Source: Metabacillus litoralis
Lineage (GTDB): Bacteria; Bacillota; Bacilli; Bacillales; Bacillaceae
Length of the DNA stretch: 64,000 nt
Reading direction: 5' to 3'
Assembly: GCF_007994985.1 (NCBI RefSeq)
Contig: NZ_VOQF01000005.1
Span: 62,001 to 126,000, forward strand
This document shows positions 8,400 to 18,370 of this stretch, piece after piece; the first letter of the stretch is position 1, and each line of letters begins with the position of its first letter. Under the pieces are notes generated by a model, which did no database searches, was not told the DNA's origin, and saw only the letters and a list, made by a program, of their open reading frames with translations. Made by a program: the position numbers and the translations under genes.

Positions 8400-9683
8400 A
8401 TGAAAATATGTACAGTAGGGCTAGGTTACATAGGTTTACCTACGTCCATTATGTTTGCAAAACACGATGTTGAGGTAGTAGGAGTTGACGTAAAACCAGA
8501 GGTTATTGATTCTTTAAATGCTGGTAAGATTCATATAGAAGAGCCTGGTCTACAGGAAGCGCTAGAAGAAGTTGTCGCAAAAGGCACTTTCAAGGCTGCG
8601 TTGCAACCAGAAAAAGCAGATGCGTTTATTGTTGCTGTTCCAACACCAAATAACGATGATGAACATAAATCATGTGATTTGAATTATGTTCTTAGTGCAG
8701 TCAAGAATATAATACCATTTCTTAAACAAGGAAATGTGTTAATAGTTGAATCAACAATTGGTCCAAGAAGCATGGACGATTTTGTGAAACCGCTCGTTGA
8801 AGAAGCAGGTTTTGAAGTTGGGAAAGACATTTTCCTTGTTCACTGTCCAGAACGTGTACTTCCTGGTCAAATTATGCATGAATTAATATTTAATAACCGT
8901 ATAGTCGGTGGTATTACATCAGCTTGTACTGAAGCAGGTGCTATGGTATATAGCACATTCGTTCAAGGAGAAATTATCCGTACAGATGCTAAAACAGCAG
9001 AAATGTCTAAACTAATGGAAAATACATTCCGTGATGTAAATATTGCATTGGCTAATGAACTAACAAAGGTATGTAATGAATTAGATATTAATGCCTTAGA
9101 TGTTATTCAAATGGCTAACAAGCATCCACGTGTTAATCTTCATACACCTGGACCTGGAGTTGGTGGACATTGCTTAGCGGTCGATCCTTATTTTATCGTA
9201 GCAAAAGCTCCTGAAACAGCTAAGCTTATTAGTTTATCAAGAGAAATTAATGTTTCTATGCCACACTATGTTGTGGAAAATGTAAACTCTCTATTGGAAA
9301 ATGTAAATGGTAAAGTGGTCACTATATTCGGCTTAACCTATAAAGGAAATGTAGACGATATCCGTGAAAGTCCTGCAATGGAGATACTTGATTTACTTAA
9401 AGCAGAGGGTAATTATGAAATCCGTGCATATGATCCGCACGTTGAAAAGGATTTTGTTACAGGTGATTTAGAAGAAGCAGTTCATAACTCTGATTTAGTG
9501 CTGATATTAACGGATCATAATGAATTTAGAGAGCTTGACTGGGAAAAACTCGGTGCTATGAGTACAAAACAAATTTTTGATACAAAGAATGTAGTCAAGA
9601 ATGCAAGTGCTGAATTTAAATACATTAACTTTGGAAATCTGTACAGTGCATTGAAAAAGGAACAGAATAAAATCTACCAGTAA
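8400..9683 (+). CDS. wecC: UDP-N-acetyl-D-mannosamine dehydrogenase (WecC type)
   Basis: Converts UDP-ManNAc to UDP-ManNAcA with NAD+. The Rossmann motif is GLGYIG, with VPTPNN in the middle domain. The catalytic Cys258 lies in GVGGHCLAVDP, where WecC-type enzymes have GGHC and UDP-glucose dehydrogenases have GGSC. The C-terminal domain has GLTYKGNVDDIRESP. Length 427 aa is normal. GGAAAGTGGGG precedes the ATG. Its substrate would come from the UDP-GlcNAc 2-epimerase at 29312, and the ABC exporter lies directly downstream, so the product probably enters an exported acidic polymer. WecC-like sequences can prefer UDP-GlcNAc in some species, so substrate assignment is by family only. Confidence 0.85.
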   Translation: MKICTVGLGYIGLPTSIMFAKHDVEVVGVDVKPEVIDSLNAGKIHIEEPGLQEALEEVVAKGTFKAALQPEKADAFIVAVPTPNNDDEHKSCDLNYVLSAVKNIIPFLKQGNVLIVESTIGPRSMDDFVKPLVEEAGFEVGKDIFLVHCPERVLPGQIMHELIFNNRIVGGITSACTEAGAMVYSTFVQGEIIRTDAKTAEMSKLMENTFRDVNIALANELTKVCNELDINALDVIQMANKHPRVNLHTPGPGVGGHCLAVDPYFIVAKAPETAKLISLSREINVSMPHYVVENVNSLLENVNGKVVTIFGLTYKGNVDDIRESPAMEILDLLKAEGNYEIRAYDPHVEKDFVTGDLEEAVHNSDLVLILTDHNEFRELDWEKLGAMSTKQIFDTKNVVKNASAEFKYINFGNLYSALKKEQNKIYQ

Positions 9684-9691
9684 TGGTAGGG

Positions 9692-9724
9692 ACATGGACA
9701 CCCAAAAATAGCGTGTCCATGTTT
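9692..9724 (+). terminator. Terminator after wecC
   Basis: Ten-base perfect stem ACATGGACAC/GTGTCCATGT with a short T-rich tail. Confidence 0.75.
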
Positions 9725-9750
9725 TGCTTATTTTCTTAAATAAATAAGGC

Positions 9751-9775
9751 AGCAGGAGTCTATCCTGCTTTTTTA
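9751..9775 (+). terminator. Second terminator after wecC
   Basis: Stem AGCAGGA/TCCTGCT, loop GTCTA, then TTTTTT. Two strong stops isolate wecC from the ABC exporter genes. Confidence 0.8.
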
Positions 9776-9935
9776 TATTATTGAGTTTTAATGGATACAA
9801 TGGATTATTAAGTGATTAGATGATATTGTTATAATAAATATTAGAGATATATTATTTATTTACGTTAAATTTAAAAAAGTATTGTTTTAAGCTTTGAAAG
9901 TGGAAAATTAAACATAGGCTAGGGGAACTTTTTTT

Positions 9936-10721
9936 ATGAATGTACTTAAAAAGTTTTTAACTGAAATGATTGAAAATAAAGATTTAATACGGTATTTAAC
10001 AGTATTTGATTTGAAATCAAAGGTCGCAAGGACATACTTGGGGATATTATGGTGGGTATTAGATCCTTTACTATATATGGCAATCTTTTATTTACTAGTT
10101 CACGTAATCTTAGGGCGGGGTGGTCCAGATTATCCAATAATTCTATTTACAGCTCTAATCCCATTAAAATGGACAACTGCTTGTCTGGTAGATGCTACTA
10201 CTGCTATATCTGGTAAAGGGAGAATTATTAAGCAAATTTATGTCCCTAAAGTAATATTTGTTATGATTAGGTTACTTGTTAATACTTTCAAATTCGGAAT
10301 AAGTGCTGTTGTATTAATATTATTTTTACTCTTATATGGGGTACCTTTCCAAATGACGATGTTATATTTCCCTATTATTGTAATTGTGCATGCTTTAGTA
10401 CTATTGCCTGTAATGGTCATGTTTGCTCATTTAGGAATTTATTTTAAAGATATTAAAAATTTTATGCAATATGTAGCTCGTATGCTTTTGTACCTTTCTC
10501 CTGTGTTGTTTACACTGGATTCAGTGCCTAAGAAATTTGTTTCAATTTTCTATTTAAACCCAATGACAACTTTTATTGAATCATACCGTAATGTGCTTAT
10601 TTATGGTACTGAGCCGATGTGGGGGGCTCTTGGGGTAATTATATTAGTTTCATTTGTCATTTTGTACTTTGCTTTACGTCTGTTATATAAATACGAAAAT
10701 GAATATGCTAAGGTGATGTAA
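9936..10721 (+). CDS. ABC-2 type polysaccharide export permease (TagG/Wzm-like)
   Basis: Membrane subunit of a two-part ABC exporter moving lipid-linked surface polysaccharide or teichoic acid across the membrane. It has 261 aa with about six hydrophobic helices. The N-terminal amphipathic part contains FDLKSKVARTYLG, then WWVLDPLLYM, typical of TagG, Wzm and RfbA. The ATPase gene overlaps its stop codon (TAATG), so the two are translationally coupled. Close relatives export wall teichoic acid (TagG) or O-antigen-like chains, and the sequence does not decide between them. The locus has glycosyltransferases but no visible tagB or tagF polymerase, which leans towards a sugar polymer. Confidence 0.85.
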   Translation: MNVLKKFLTEMIENKDLIRYLTVFDLKSKVARTYLGILWWVLDPLLYMAIFYLLVHVILGRGGPDYPIILFTALIPLKWTTACLVDATTAISGKGRIIKQIYVPKVIFVMIRLLVNTFKFGISAVVLILFLLLYGVPFQMTMLYFPIIVIVHALVLLPVMVMFAHLGIYFKDIKNFMQYVARMLLYLSPVLFTLDSVPKKFVSIFYLNPMTTFIESYRNVLIYGTEPMWGALGVIILVSFVILYFALRLLYKYENEYAKVM

Positions 10722-11458
10722 TGAGCGACTCAATTATTGAATTAAAAGATTTATGGGTTTCCTATCCACGCCAGCAAGAAGGACTTATTCGAAACCCATT
10801 TAAAAAGAGAGTGAAAAAACCAGATTTTTGGGCTTTAAGAGGTCTAAACTTTGAAGTGAAAAAAGGAGAGGTACTTGGGGTCATAGGTCGTAATGGATCT
10901 GGTAAAAGTACTCTTTTAAAAATACTTAGTGGTTTAATTATTCCTGATCAGGGAGAATTTATTCAAAATGGTAAACGACCAATTCTTTTATCATTAGGTG
11001 CTGGGTTTGAACAAGATTTAACTGGAATTGAAAATATTTACTTGAATGGGCTCCTTTTAGGACAAACAAAAGAACAGATTGATCAAAAGATGGATGAAAT
11101 AATTGATTTTTCAGAGTTGGGTGATTTTGTTCATGAACCAGTGCGAACATATTCTTCAGGAATGAGATCTAGACTTGCCTTTGCTATTGCTATTACAATT
11201 GACCCGGAAATATTGTTAATTGATGAGGTGCTAGGAGTAGGTGACCAAGCCTTTAGAGAAAAAAGTAAAACAGCTATCTTAGAGAAAATTAAGCAAAATA
11301 GAACGGTTATTATTGTTACTCACTCACCTAGTTTAGTTCGTGAACTTTGTGATCGTTGTGTATGGATTCATGTAGGTGAGCAAAAAGCTGTAGGTGAAGC
11401 GAACCAAGTGGTTACAGACTACGTGAAATTTATGAATGAGGCTGCCAGAAAGAAATGA
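10721..11458 (+). CDS. ABC transporter ATPase for polysaccharide export (TagH/Wzt-like, short form)
   Basis: ATP-hydrolysing partner of the permease just upstream (one-base overlap). Walker A GRNGSGKST is near residues 56-64, the signature YSSGMRSRLAFA near 143, Walker B ILLIDEVLGVGD near 164, and the switch His is in VTHS. At 245 aa it lacks the C-terminal extracytoplasmic part of B. subtilis TagH and the carbohydrate-binding domain of Wzt proteins that read chain-end caps. Cap-independent export is therefore likely. The next glycosyltransferase overlaps it by four bases (ATGA). Confidence 0.87.
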   Translation: MSDSIIELKDLWVSYPRQQEGLIRNPFKKRVKKPDFWALRGLNFEVKKGEVLGVIGRNGSGKSTLLKILSGLIIPDQGEFIQNGKRPILLSLGAGFEQDLTGIENIYLNGLLLGQTKEQIDQKMDEIIDFSELGDFVHEPVRTYSSGMRSRLAFAIAITIDPEILLIDEVLGVGDQAFREKSKTAILEKIKQNRTVIIVTHSPSLVRELCDRCVWIHVGEQKAVGEANQVVTDYVKFMNEAARKK

Positions 11459-12702
11459 ATGTTATTATGCTATTATTTAAGGACGTTATCTATGACGCTA
11501 GAGTACAAAGAGAAGCAATATCTCTTGCAGAAGCCGGTCATAAGGTAGAGATTATCTGCGTAAAGGAATATGAATTAACCTTACCTAAACTTCATGAAAA
11601 TCTTAAGGTTGTTAGGTTAACTATATCTACAAAAGCAGTAAAACAAAAGTTAGTAAATTCATCTTCACGTACAAATGCATCTCAGAAAAGAAATATAGTG
11701 AAGAGTCTATTGTTTAAGCTTGTACAGAGACCGATTTTGAAGCTCTTAAAGGATTTATGGGCATATGATCAGTTTTACAAAAAATGTACTCAATATATTA
11801 TTCAACACCAGAAAAAATTTGATGTCATTCACTGTCATGATTTAAACACTCTTTCAGCAGGTGTAAAATTAGCTCATAAATATCAACTATACGTCGTTTA
11901 CGATTCACATGAATTATTCAATGAAATGGCTGGGAGAAATAAAGTCGATAGAATCTACGGCTATTGGATAGAAAAAAAATTAATGAAAAGAATCAATCAT
12001 CTTATCGTTGTCAATCCTTACGTCGAAGTAGAATTTAAAAGAATGTATGGAAATACTATAAAGTCGACTGTTATTCAAAACACTCCTATTAATACTTTAG
12101 AAGATCATGAAACTCGTAATGTACAAAAGTTAAGAGAAGTTTATGGTATGAATAATGAGGATGTCTTACTTATCTACCAAGGTGGATTGACTCCATTTAG
12201 AGGAATTGAGCTGATTATCAAGACTTTAAAACACTTATCAGATAATTATAAACTTGTAATAATGGGCTCTGGTAGATCGTTATTAACCCTCAAGGAGTTA
12301 ACAGACGAACTTCACTTAGGAGAAAGGGTGTTTTTTCATCCACAGGTACAAGCTTCAGATGTATTGCATTATACAAAACAAGCTGATATCGGCCTTGTAA
12401 TGTATGAAAATATTAGTAAAAACAACTATTTCTCAACACCTAATAAAATTTTTGAATACCTTCTTGCAGGTATCCCAACGATAGCCTCAAAGCATCCTGG
12501 GAAAGAATATATTGTAGAGGTTGAGCAAACAGGAATTTGTACTGATGAAAATCCCTTATCAATAGCTGCAGCTGTAAGGGAGATTATGAGTAACTATGAA
12601 AAATATGTGGCTAATTGTCTTTCTAAGCAGGATAAATATAACTGGAATTATGAAAGACAAAAATTACAAAAACTATATCAAGTTATTGAAAGTGAACTAT
12701 AA
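11455..12702 (+). CDS. GT4 family glycosyltransferase
   Basis: GT-B fold enzyme of 415 aa. The N-terminal domain has VIHCHDLNTLSAG. The donor-binding C-terminal domain has YQGGLTPFRGIELI and the EX7E-type segment FSTPNKIFEYLLAG. It adds a sugar from a nucleotide donor to a lipid-linked or growing glycan at the inner membrane face. It overlaps the ABC ATPase stop by four bases and therefore belongs to the exporter operon, so its product is probably the exported chain. A terminator hairpin follows. Donor and acceptor are unknown. Confidence 0.82.
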   Translation: MNVIMLLFKDVIYDARVQREAISLAEAGHKVEIICVKEYELTLPKLHENLKVVRLTISTKAVKQKLVNSSSRTNASQKRNIVKSLLFKLVQRPILKLLKDLWAYDQFYKKCTQYIIQHQKKFDVIHCHDLNTLSAGVKLAHKYQLYVVYDSHELFNEMAGRNKVDRIYGYWIEKKLMKRINHLIVVNPYVEVEFKRMYGNTIKSTVIQNTPINTLEDHETRNVQKLREVYGMNNEDVLLIYQGGLTPFRGIELIIKTLKHLSDNYKLVIMGSGRSLLTLKELTDELHLGERVFFHPQVQASDVLHYTKQADIGLVMYENISKNNYFSTPNKIFEYLLAGIPTIASKHPGKEYIVEVEQTGICTDENPLSIAAAVREIMSNYEKYVANCLSKQDKYNWNYERQKLQKLYQVIESEL

Positions 12703-12720
12703 TTTAAAAGTTAGAGTAAA

Positions 12721-12746
12721 AGGGAAGCTATTGCTTTCCTTTTTTA
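12721..12746 (+). terminator. Terminator between two glycosyltransferase genes
   Basis: Stem AGGGAAGC/GCTTTCCT with one G-T pair, loop TATT, followed by TTTTTATT. It lies just before the ribosome site of the next gene, so the downstream gene may also depend on read-through. Confidence 0.65.
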
Positions 12747-12765
12747 TTAAATGGAGGGAAAGCTT

Positions 12766-15504
12766 GTGAAACCTCAGTTATTAGCAAAAGGGTTTCTTTT
12801 TACCTTATCTTATCACTATTACCCTGCACAGAATCGTTTGTTAAGGCTCTATCTCGAGAGTGGAAAACCTTTAAATAGAGGACTACAGCTTATTTCAAAA
12901 GTAATAAAGTCCAAAAAAAGTGAAGTATTCATAGAGGCAATTCGAAGGTCAATCAGTCTAAGTGATAAGGAAAAACGAATAATCCAAGCTCGTACTTATC
13001 TACAGCTAGAATTATATGAGTATGCTTGGAATTCAATCAAGTCAATATCATCAACAGAATCCGATATTTTCATTCTAAAAGAAAAGATACTGTTTCAAAT
13101 GAGGGATATAGACGAGTATCTAATCTTATTAAAAGAGAAAAAAGAAGGTAGTAGTTTAACCTTAGAAGAAAAACAGGAGCTATTACTATTTGCAAGTCTT
13201 AAAGGGAAATGGGAACAGCGACATGATTTAGCCTTACTCTTTAAAATAGAGGAAATAAATCAAACTGGAGAAGTTTTATATCCAAATGAAAATCAAAGTA
13301 TAGATCAGTACTTAAAGCTTTATTCAGGTATTCATAAATATCAAGCTTTTTCATACTTAATGCAAAAATACGAACTAAATGTTGATGTTTACAAAGAATT
13401 AATCCAATTAGCTATAAAAGTTAATGATGATAATACAAGTTCTTTCTTACCTACTTCATCTACATTTATTCATGATCTCTATGCTGCTGAAAATGCGATT
13501 TGTAAAAATGATTATCTCTTTGCTTTTAATAAGATTATTGACGCATTTGAAAAAGGTGAAAGATCCTTATATTTGAAAAGTATGTTACTTAAAGTTCTGA
13601 AACATCAAGGGACGGGAGCGCAACATCAACAGAAAATAGCAAGAATGATTCAGACGGGCTTCTTAGATATAGTAAATACTGACTTTATTGATGTATTATT
13701 AAAACAAGAATCATCTGCATTCTTATTTCAATATGTAAAGGTAGAACAACTAACAATTGAAAAATTCAATGTATTTATAGAGGGACTTGTTAAATCAACA
13801 TCATCGATTCGGATAAAAGTAATAGAGGCCTTTTTAAATGTTTTATATCACTATGATTATCAACTACCACTTGATAACAAGTCTTTTGAGCTTCTTGAAG
13901 AGACCCCTTTAAAAAACCCACTCTATAAGGTTGTAAAAGGTAAGTGGTTAATTGATGAAAATAAAATAGATGAACTTGATTCTGTATTTAATTCTGGAAG
14001 AAAAAAATATTGGGTATATATGCAATTAATTGATTATGCTTTTGAAAAGGAAAAATACGGATTATCTTTAATGCTTGCAAACAAAGCAGTGAAAATCCGA
14101 TCTTTTGACCCTATATTAATTAGAAAGCTCGCAAGTATACATCATCGAATCGGTAATCTACGTGACAAATTAACTTATTTAAAAAAAATTAGGTTTTTAT
14201 TATTCGGTGCATTTCGTGCAGAATATAAGATAGCAAAAGATGAGATTTTACTATATGAAAAACTGTGGACTTGGGATCGACAAATTGAAAAAATTGATGT
14301 CGGAACGGAAATACTTCATGTATTGAATAAATCTTTGCCAGAAGTCAATGGTTATACCATTAGGAGTAAAGAAATTGTTCACCATCAAAAAAACTTAGGT
14401 CTGGAGCCGGTAGTTGTAACAAAATATGGTTGGCCAACAAAGCCAAGAGTTACAAGTCTTGAACATGAAATGATTGATGGGATTGATCATTATAGGTTAC
14501 ATTCTCCAAAGAATAGAATAAGATTAAATATTGTTCCTTTAAGTGACTATTTTTCTCAATATGCAGACGAATTCTTAGAATTGATTAGAAAGGTAAAGCC
14601 GAAAATAGTTCATGCCGCATCTAATTTTCAAAATGCATTACCTGCACTTATTGTTGCAAAAAAAGCCGGAATACCAAGTGTTTATGAAGTTAGGGGTTTA
14701 TGGCAGGATTCTACTGCAAGTAAAATTCCAGAGTTTGATGGATCTGATCGCTATTTAATGCAACAAAAATATGAGTTATACTGCTGTGAAATAGCCGATC
14801 GAGTAGTTGTTATTGGTGATAGCCTAGCAGCACACCTAGTGAATTTAGGGGTAAACCCGGGGAAAATCGATATTGTACCAAATGGTGTGGATACATCGGT
14901 GTTTTACCCACAAGAAAAAAATGTTGAAATTATTCAAAAATATAAGCTAGAACACAAAACCGTTTATGGATTTATTGGCTCGATTACAAAATATGAAGGT
15001 CTAAATGATCTACTCTATGCCTTCGCATTATTAAAAAAAGAAAAAAATAATATTCACTTTTTATTAATCGGAGACGGTCCAGCATTACCTCAAATTAGAG
15101 AACAAGTAGCAACTCTAAAGCTTACAAATAACGTAAGTATTGTTGGAAGAGTTCCACATACTGAGGTAAAGGATTTCTATTCTGTGATTGACATTTTTCC
15201 ATTCCCAAGAATTAATGCAAAAGTATGCCGCTTAGTAACACCATTAAAGCCATTTGAGGTAATGGCTATGGGTAAATTAGTAATGGTAAGTAATATTCCA
15301 GCTTTAAATGAGATGGTAATCCATGAGGAAACTGGCCTGATGTTTAATGCTGAAGATATACAAGCATTAAAAAGATGCCTTTCTCTAGCTCCCGAATATA
15401 AAGAATTAGGAATAGCTAGTCGAGAATGGGTAGTGAAGAATAGAGAGTGGTCAATACTAAGTAAGTTATATATTGATGTATATAAAAAAATTGAACGAAA
15501 TTAG
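12766..15504 (+). CDS. Large GT4 glycosyltransferase with N-terminal helical repeat domain
   Basis: A 912-residue protein. Residues 1 to about 500 are helix-rich, repeat-like (TPR-type spacing) and not a recognised enzyme. The C-terminal 400 residues are a GT4 domain: LHVLNKSLPEVNGYTIR, VYEVRGLWQDS, IVPNGVDTSVFYP, and a donor site around LVTPLKPFEVMAMGK. I chose GTG 12766, seven bases after GGAGGG, over the ATG at 12751 that overlaps the ribosome site. It follows the exporter-linked GT4 gene and precedes the acylation pair. The helical part may dock it to the other transferases or to a protein acceptor, which is inference only. Confidence 0.78.
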   Translation: MKPQLLAKGFLFTLSYHYYPAQNRLLRLYLESGKPLNRGLQLISKVIKSKKSEVFIEAIRRSISLSDKEKRIIQARTYLQLELYEYAWNSIKSISSTESDIFILKEKILFQMRDIDEYLILLKEKKEGSSLTLEEKQELLLFASLKGKWEQRHDLALLFKIEEINQTGEVLYPNENQSIDQYLKLYSGIHKYQAFSYLMQKYELNVDVYKELIQLAIKVNDDNTSSFLPTSSTFIHDLYAAENAICKNDYLFAFNKIIDAFEKGERSLYLKSMLLKVLKHQGTGAQHQQKIARMIQTGFLDIVNTDFIDVLLKQESSAFLFQYVKVEQLTIEKFNVFIEGLVKSTSSIRIKVIEAFLNVLYHYDYQLPLDNKSFELLEETPLKNPLYKVVKGKWLIDENKIDELDSVFNSGRKKYWVYMQLIDYAFEKEKYGLSLMLANKAVKIRSFDPILIRKLASIHHRIGNLRDKLTYLKKIRFLLFGAFRAEYKIAKDEILLYEKLWTWDRQIEKIDVGTEILHVLNKSLPEVNGYTIRSKEIVHHQKNLGLEPVVVTKYGWPTKPRVTSLEHEMIDGIDHYRLHSPKNRIRLNIVPLSDYFSQYADEFLELIRKVKPKIVHAASNFQNALPALIVAKKAGIPSVYEVRGLWQDSTASKIPEFDGSDRYLMQQKYELYCCEIADRVVVIGDSLAAHLVNLGVNPGKIDIVPNGVDTSVFYPQEKNVEIIQKYKLEHKTVYGFIGSITKYEGLNDLLYAFALLKKEKNNIHFLLIGDGPALPQIREQVATLKLTNNVSIVGRVPHTEVKDFYSVIDIFPFPRINAKVCRLVTPLKPFEVMAMGKLVMVSNIPALNEMVIHEETGLMFNAEDIQALKRCLSLAPEYKELGIASREWVVKNREWSILSKLYIDVYKKIERN

Positions 15505-15627
15505 TTGTAAGACTAGTTGTTTAAAAAGGTTTAGTTAAAGGAATGCTAAGTAAGATATATCTTAGTAACCTGTAACCTTTAAATTGTATATGTTTATTTT
15601 ATTCTTATGAAAGAGGTAGAAGATTAC

Positions 15628-17046
15628 ATGGTTTTTAGTAATTTAGTGTTCCTTTTTTTATTTCTGCCTATTGTTCTTACTGTTTATTTCATTTCGCCTC
15701 ATAGGCTTAGAAATTCAATTTTATTAATTGCAAGTCTTTTTTTCTATGCTTGGGGAGAACCTAAGTATGTAGCACTAATGCTTTTTTCGGTATTCATGAA
15801 CTATTTACTTGGTTTATTAGTGGAAGTAGCAACTTCAAAAAGGCGAAAGAAGCTTATTTTATCGTTAGCTGTGATTGGTAACCTTGTAATGCTAGGTTTT
15901 TTCAAATATATGAATTTTTTAGTGGCAAATTTAAACGCGCTTTTTAATTTATCAATTGAAATGGAGCCTATTCCATTACCTATAGGGATATCGTTTTTTA
16001 CCTTTCAAGCAATGAGCTATGTTATAGATGTGTATCGAAGAGATGCACCTGCACAAAGAAATTTGCTAGATCTATCTCTTTATATAGCACTGTTTCCCCA
16101 ACTGATTGCTGGACCAATCGTTAGATATAATACTGTTGCTGATCAAATAAAGAAGAGAATTACATCCTTCTCAAAATTCTCTGAGGGTGTTAGTCGTTTT
16201 ATTCTAGGATTAGCTAAAAAGGTTCTTATTGCTAATCCACTTGGTGGTGTGGCTGATGAAATATTCTCTATGCCTGCTGAGAGTTTATCAACAGGAACAG
16301 CTTGGATAGGTATAATAGCTTATACATTGCAAATTTACTTTGATTTTTCTGGATATAGTGATATGGCAATAGGGTTAGGCAAGATGTTTGGTTTCGATTT
16401 TGAGGAAAATTTCAACTATCCATATATATCGAGAAGTATTTCTGAATTTTGGAGAAGATGGCATATATCATTAGGAACATGGTTTAAAGATTATTTGTAT
16501 ATACCACTTGGGGGTAATCGTGTAAGCACATTTAAGATATACAGAAATCTCCTCATTGTGTGGACGATAACTGGCTTCTGGCATGGTGCAAGCTGGACGT
16601 TTATGGCATGGGGATTTTACTATGGTATTATCATATCTCTTGAGAAATTAGGGCTAGAAAAACTTATAAAATCTTTATGGAGACCTTTTCAACACCTTTA
16701 TGTCATATTGATTTTTATTATAGGATGGGTTTTCTTTAGAGCAGATAATTTTTCATATTCATTTGACTATTTGAGAATTATGTTTGGTGCTGGTGAAGTA
16801 TTAATCAGTCAAGAAACATTACTCTATATGGCTGATTATTGGATCGTTTTATTATTAGGTGTATTGTTTAGTATGCCTATATATCCCTTTATATCAAAAG
16901 CTATTCAAAAATTCACCATGAGAAATAAGGGACTTCAATTTGTAAAAGATATTCTTAGTACATTCATGTATCTTGTATTAATGATTGTAATTGCTATGTA
17001 TTTAGTAAATTCAACGTATAACCCATTTATTTATTTCAGGTTCTAA
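15628..17046 (+). CDS. MBOAT family O-acyltransferase (AlgI/DltB-like)
   Basis: Multi-pass membrane enzyme that passes an acyl, usually acetyl, group across the membrane to a sugar polymer. The N-terminus MVFSNLVFLFLFLP, the core SEFWRRWHISLGTWFKDYLY and the invariant His in FWHGASWTFMAWG are characteristic of AlgI-type MBOAT proteins. Length is 472 aa with about ten hydrophobic segments. ATG 15628 is preferred over 15607 because AGAGGTAG lies eight bases before it and the family starts with this Met-Val-Phe-Ser. It is paired with the DHHW protein gene 14 bases downstream, as AlgI is with AlgJ/AlgX. Confidence 0.9.
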   Translation: MVFSNLVFLFLFLPIVLTVYFISPHRLRNSILLIASLFFYAWGEPKYVALMLFSVFMNYLLGLLVEVATSKRRKKLILSLAVIGNLVMLGFFKYMNFLVANLNALFNLSIEMEPIPLPIGISFFTFQAMSYVIDVYRRDAPAQRNLLDLSLYIALFPQLIAGPIVRYNTVADQIKKRITSFSKFSEGVSRFILGLAKKVLIANPLGGVADEIFSMPAESLSTGTAWIGIIAYTLQIYFDFSGYSDMAIGLGKMFGFDFEENFNYPYISRSISEFWRRWHISLGTWFKDYLYIPLGGNRVSTFKIYRNLLIVWTITGFWHGASWTFMAWGFYYGIIISLEKLGLEKLIKSLWRPFQHLYVILIFIIGWVFFRADNFSYSFDYLRIMFGAGEVLISQETLLYMADYWIVLLLGVLFSMPIYPFISKAIQKFTMRNKGLQFVKDILSTFMYLVLMIVIAMYLVNSTYNPFIYFRF

Positions 17047-17060
17047 AGGGGTTTTCATTT

Positions 17061-18269
17061 ATGAAATTAAAGTATTTATTGCTGCCAACAGTTTTTCTAC
17101 TCTTTATCTTTGGACTAGGTTTCTTTTCGATTTCAACACCAGATAGAGAAATATCCAAATTAGAAAACCGTGGACTAACCCAATTGCCGGAGCTCACACA
17201 GACGTCAATTTTAACTGGAACATACTTTAAAGAATTTGAGGCATATTTTACTGATCAATTCTTTAACCGTGATAAGTGGGTAGAGCTTTATACAATTTGG
17301 GAAATGAAAATGGATAAAACATTTGTTAATGGCTATCACATCACAACAGATAATTGGATCATGCCACAGCCGTCAAATAGTTTTTACAAAGATAAATTGG
17401 AAAAGTCTGCCCAGTCATTAAATGAACTGGGCAGGGATCTTCAGCAACGAGGAACAGAGCTATATTATTTCCCAATGCCTGCGAAGGTCTTTGAAATGGC
17501 GGGTCTGCTACCTTCATATGTTCCAAAAGGAAAAGGAAAGGAAAGTACAGATTTTCTTTTATCAAACCTTGATCATAATGTTATAACAGGTGTGAACGTC
17601 TCAAAGAAACTAAATGAACAGATTTCCTTCGATGAAATGAAGAGTTATTATTTTAAAACAGATCATCATTGGAATATTAAAGGTGCATTCTTCGGGTACA
17701 AAATGATTCTAAATGAGATAAGTAAATCAAAACCAATTAAGTCTACTTTAAATATTGATGAGGAATATGATTTAGTCTGTGTTCAAGGTAGAGAATTAAT
17801 TGGGAGTTGGAATCGGAATTTACATATGCTTGTAGATGCTTCAGATGATGTGCCTTGCTATTATCAGCCTAAAAATTTCTTCTTAGAAGATATGGAATAT
17901 TACATAGGTGAAATCTTGAAGAAAAACAAGGTAGAGTTTAAAGATTATTATGCTTCTGGACTTCAAAAGGATATTAAAAAAATGGAGTATCATGATACTT
18001 ATGCTAATAATTATGCTGAGTTAAATATAGTAAATAAAACAGTCGAAAATAATGTTAAGGCTTTACTTATTAAAGATTCATATGCAAATCCACTTGTTCC
18101 ACATATTGCATCCTTATTTAAAGAAACAACGATCTTCGATCCAAGATATGATAAAAAAAGATCTACAATGGATCTACTGAAGAAAAGAAAATTTGATGTA
18201 GTCATAATTCTATATAACTCAAATAATTTAATTGGTGATATGTATAATTTTGATGAGCCTGCTAAATAA
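17061..18269 (+). CDS. DHHW/AlgJ-like SGNH acetyltransferase partner
   Basis: A 402-residue membrane-anchored extracytoplasmic protein. One N-terminal hydrophobic helix is followed by EISKLENRGLTQLPE, usual for AlgJ/AlgX/DHHW proteins, and by YYFKTDHHWNIKGA with the eponymous Asp-His-His-Trp. A late LLIKDSYANPLVPH segment supplies the Ser-containing block of the SGNH fold. In characterised pairs the MBOAT protein delivers acetyl groups and the SGNH protein transfers them to the polysaccharide. The close MBOAT neighbour makes that the likely role. The target polymer is probably the one made by the surrounding glycosyltransferases. Confidence 0.85.
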   Translation: MKLKYLLLPTVFLLFIFGLGFFSISTPDREISKLENRGLTQLPELTQTSILTGTYFKEFEAYFTDQFFNRDKWVELYTIWEMKMDKTFVNGYHITTDNWIMPQPSNSFYKDKLEKSAQSLNELGRDLQQRGTELYYFPMPAKVFEMAGLLPSYVPKGKGKESTDFLLSNLDHNVITGVNVSKKLNEQISFDEMKSYYFKTDHHWNIKGAFFGYKMILNEISKSKPIKSTLNIDEEYDLVCVQGRELIGSWNRNLHMLVDASDDVPCYYQPKNFFLEDMEYYIGEILKKNKVEFKDYYASGLQKDIKKMEYHDTYANNYAELNIVNKTVENNVKALLIKDSYANPLVPHIASLFKETTIFDPRYDKKRSTMDLLKKRKFDVVIILYNSNNLIGDMYNFDEPAK

Positions 18270-18370
18270 GGATACTATGGCAAACTAAATTAATTGTATT
18301 TTTTTGATTTGATTACTGTTTATAGGCTTTGCTAATCTGCTATCTTTAATGTTAATTATGAGCTGAAAAT

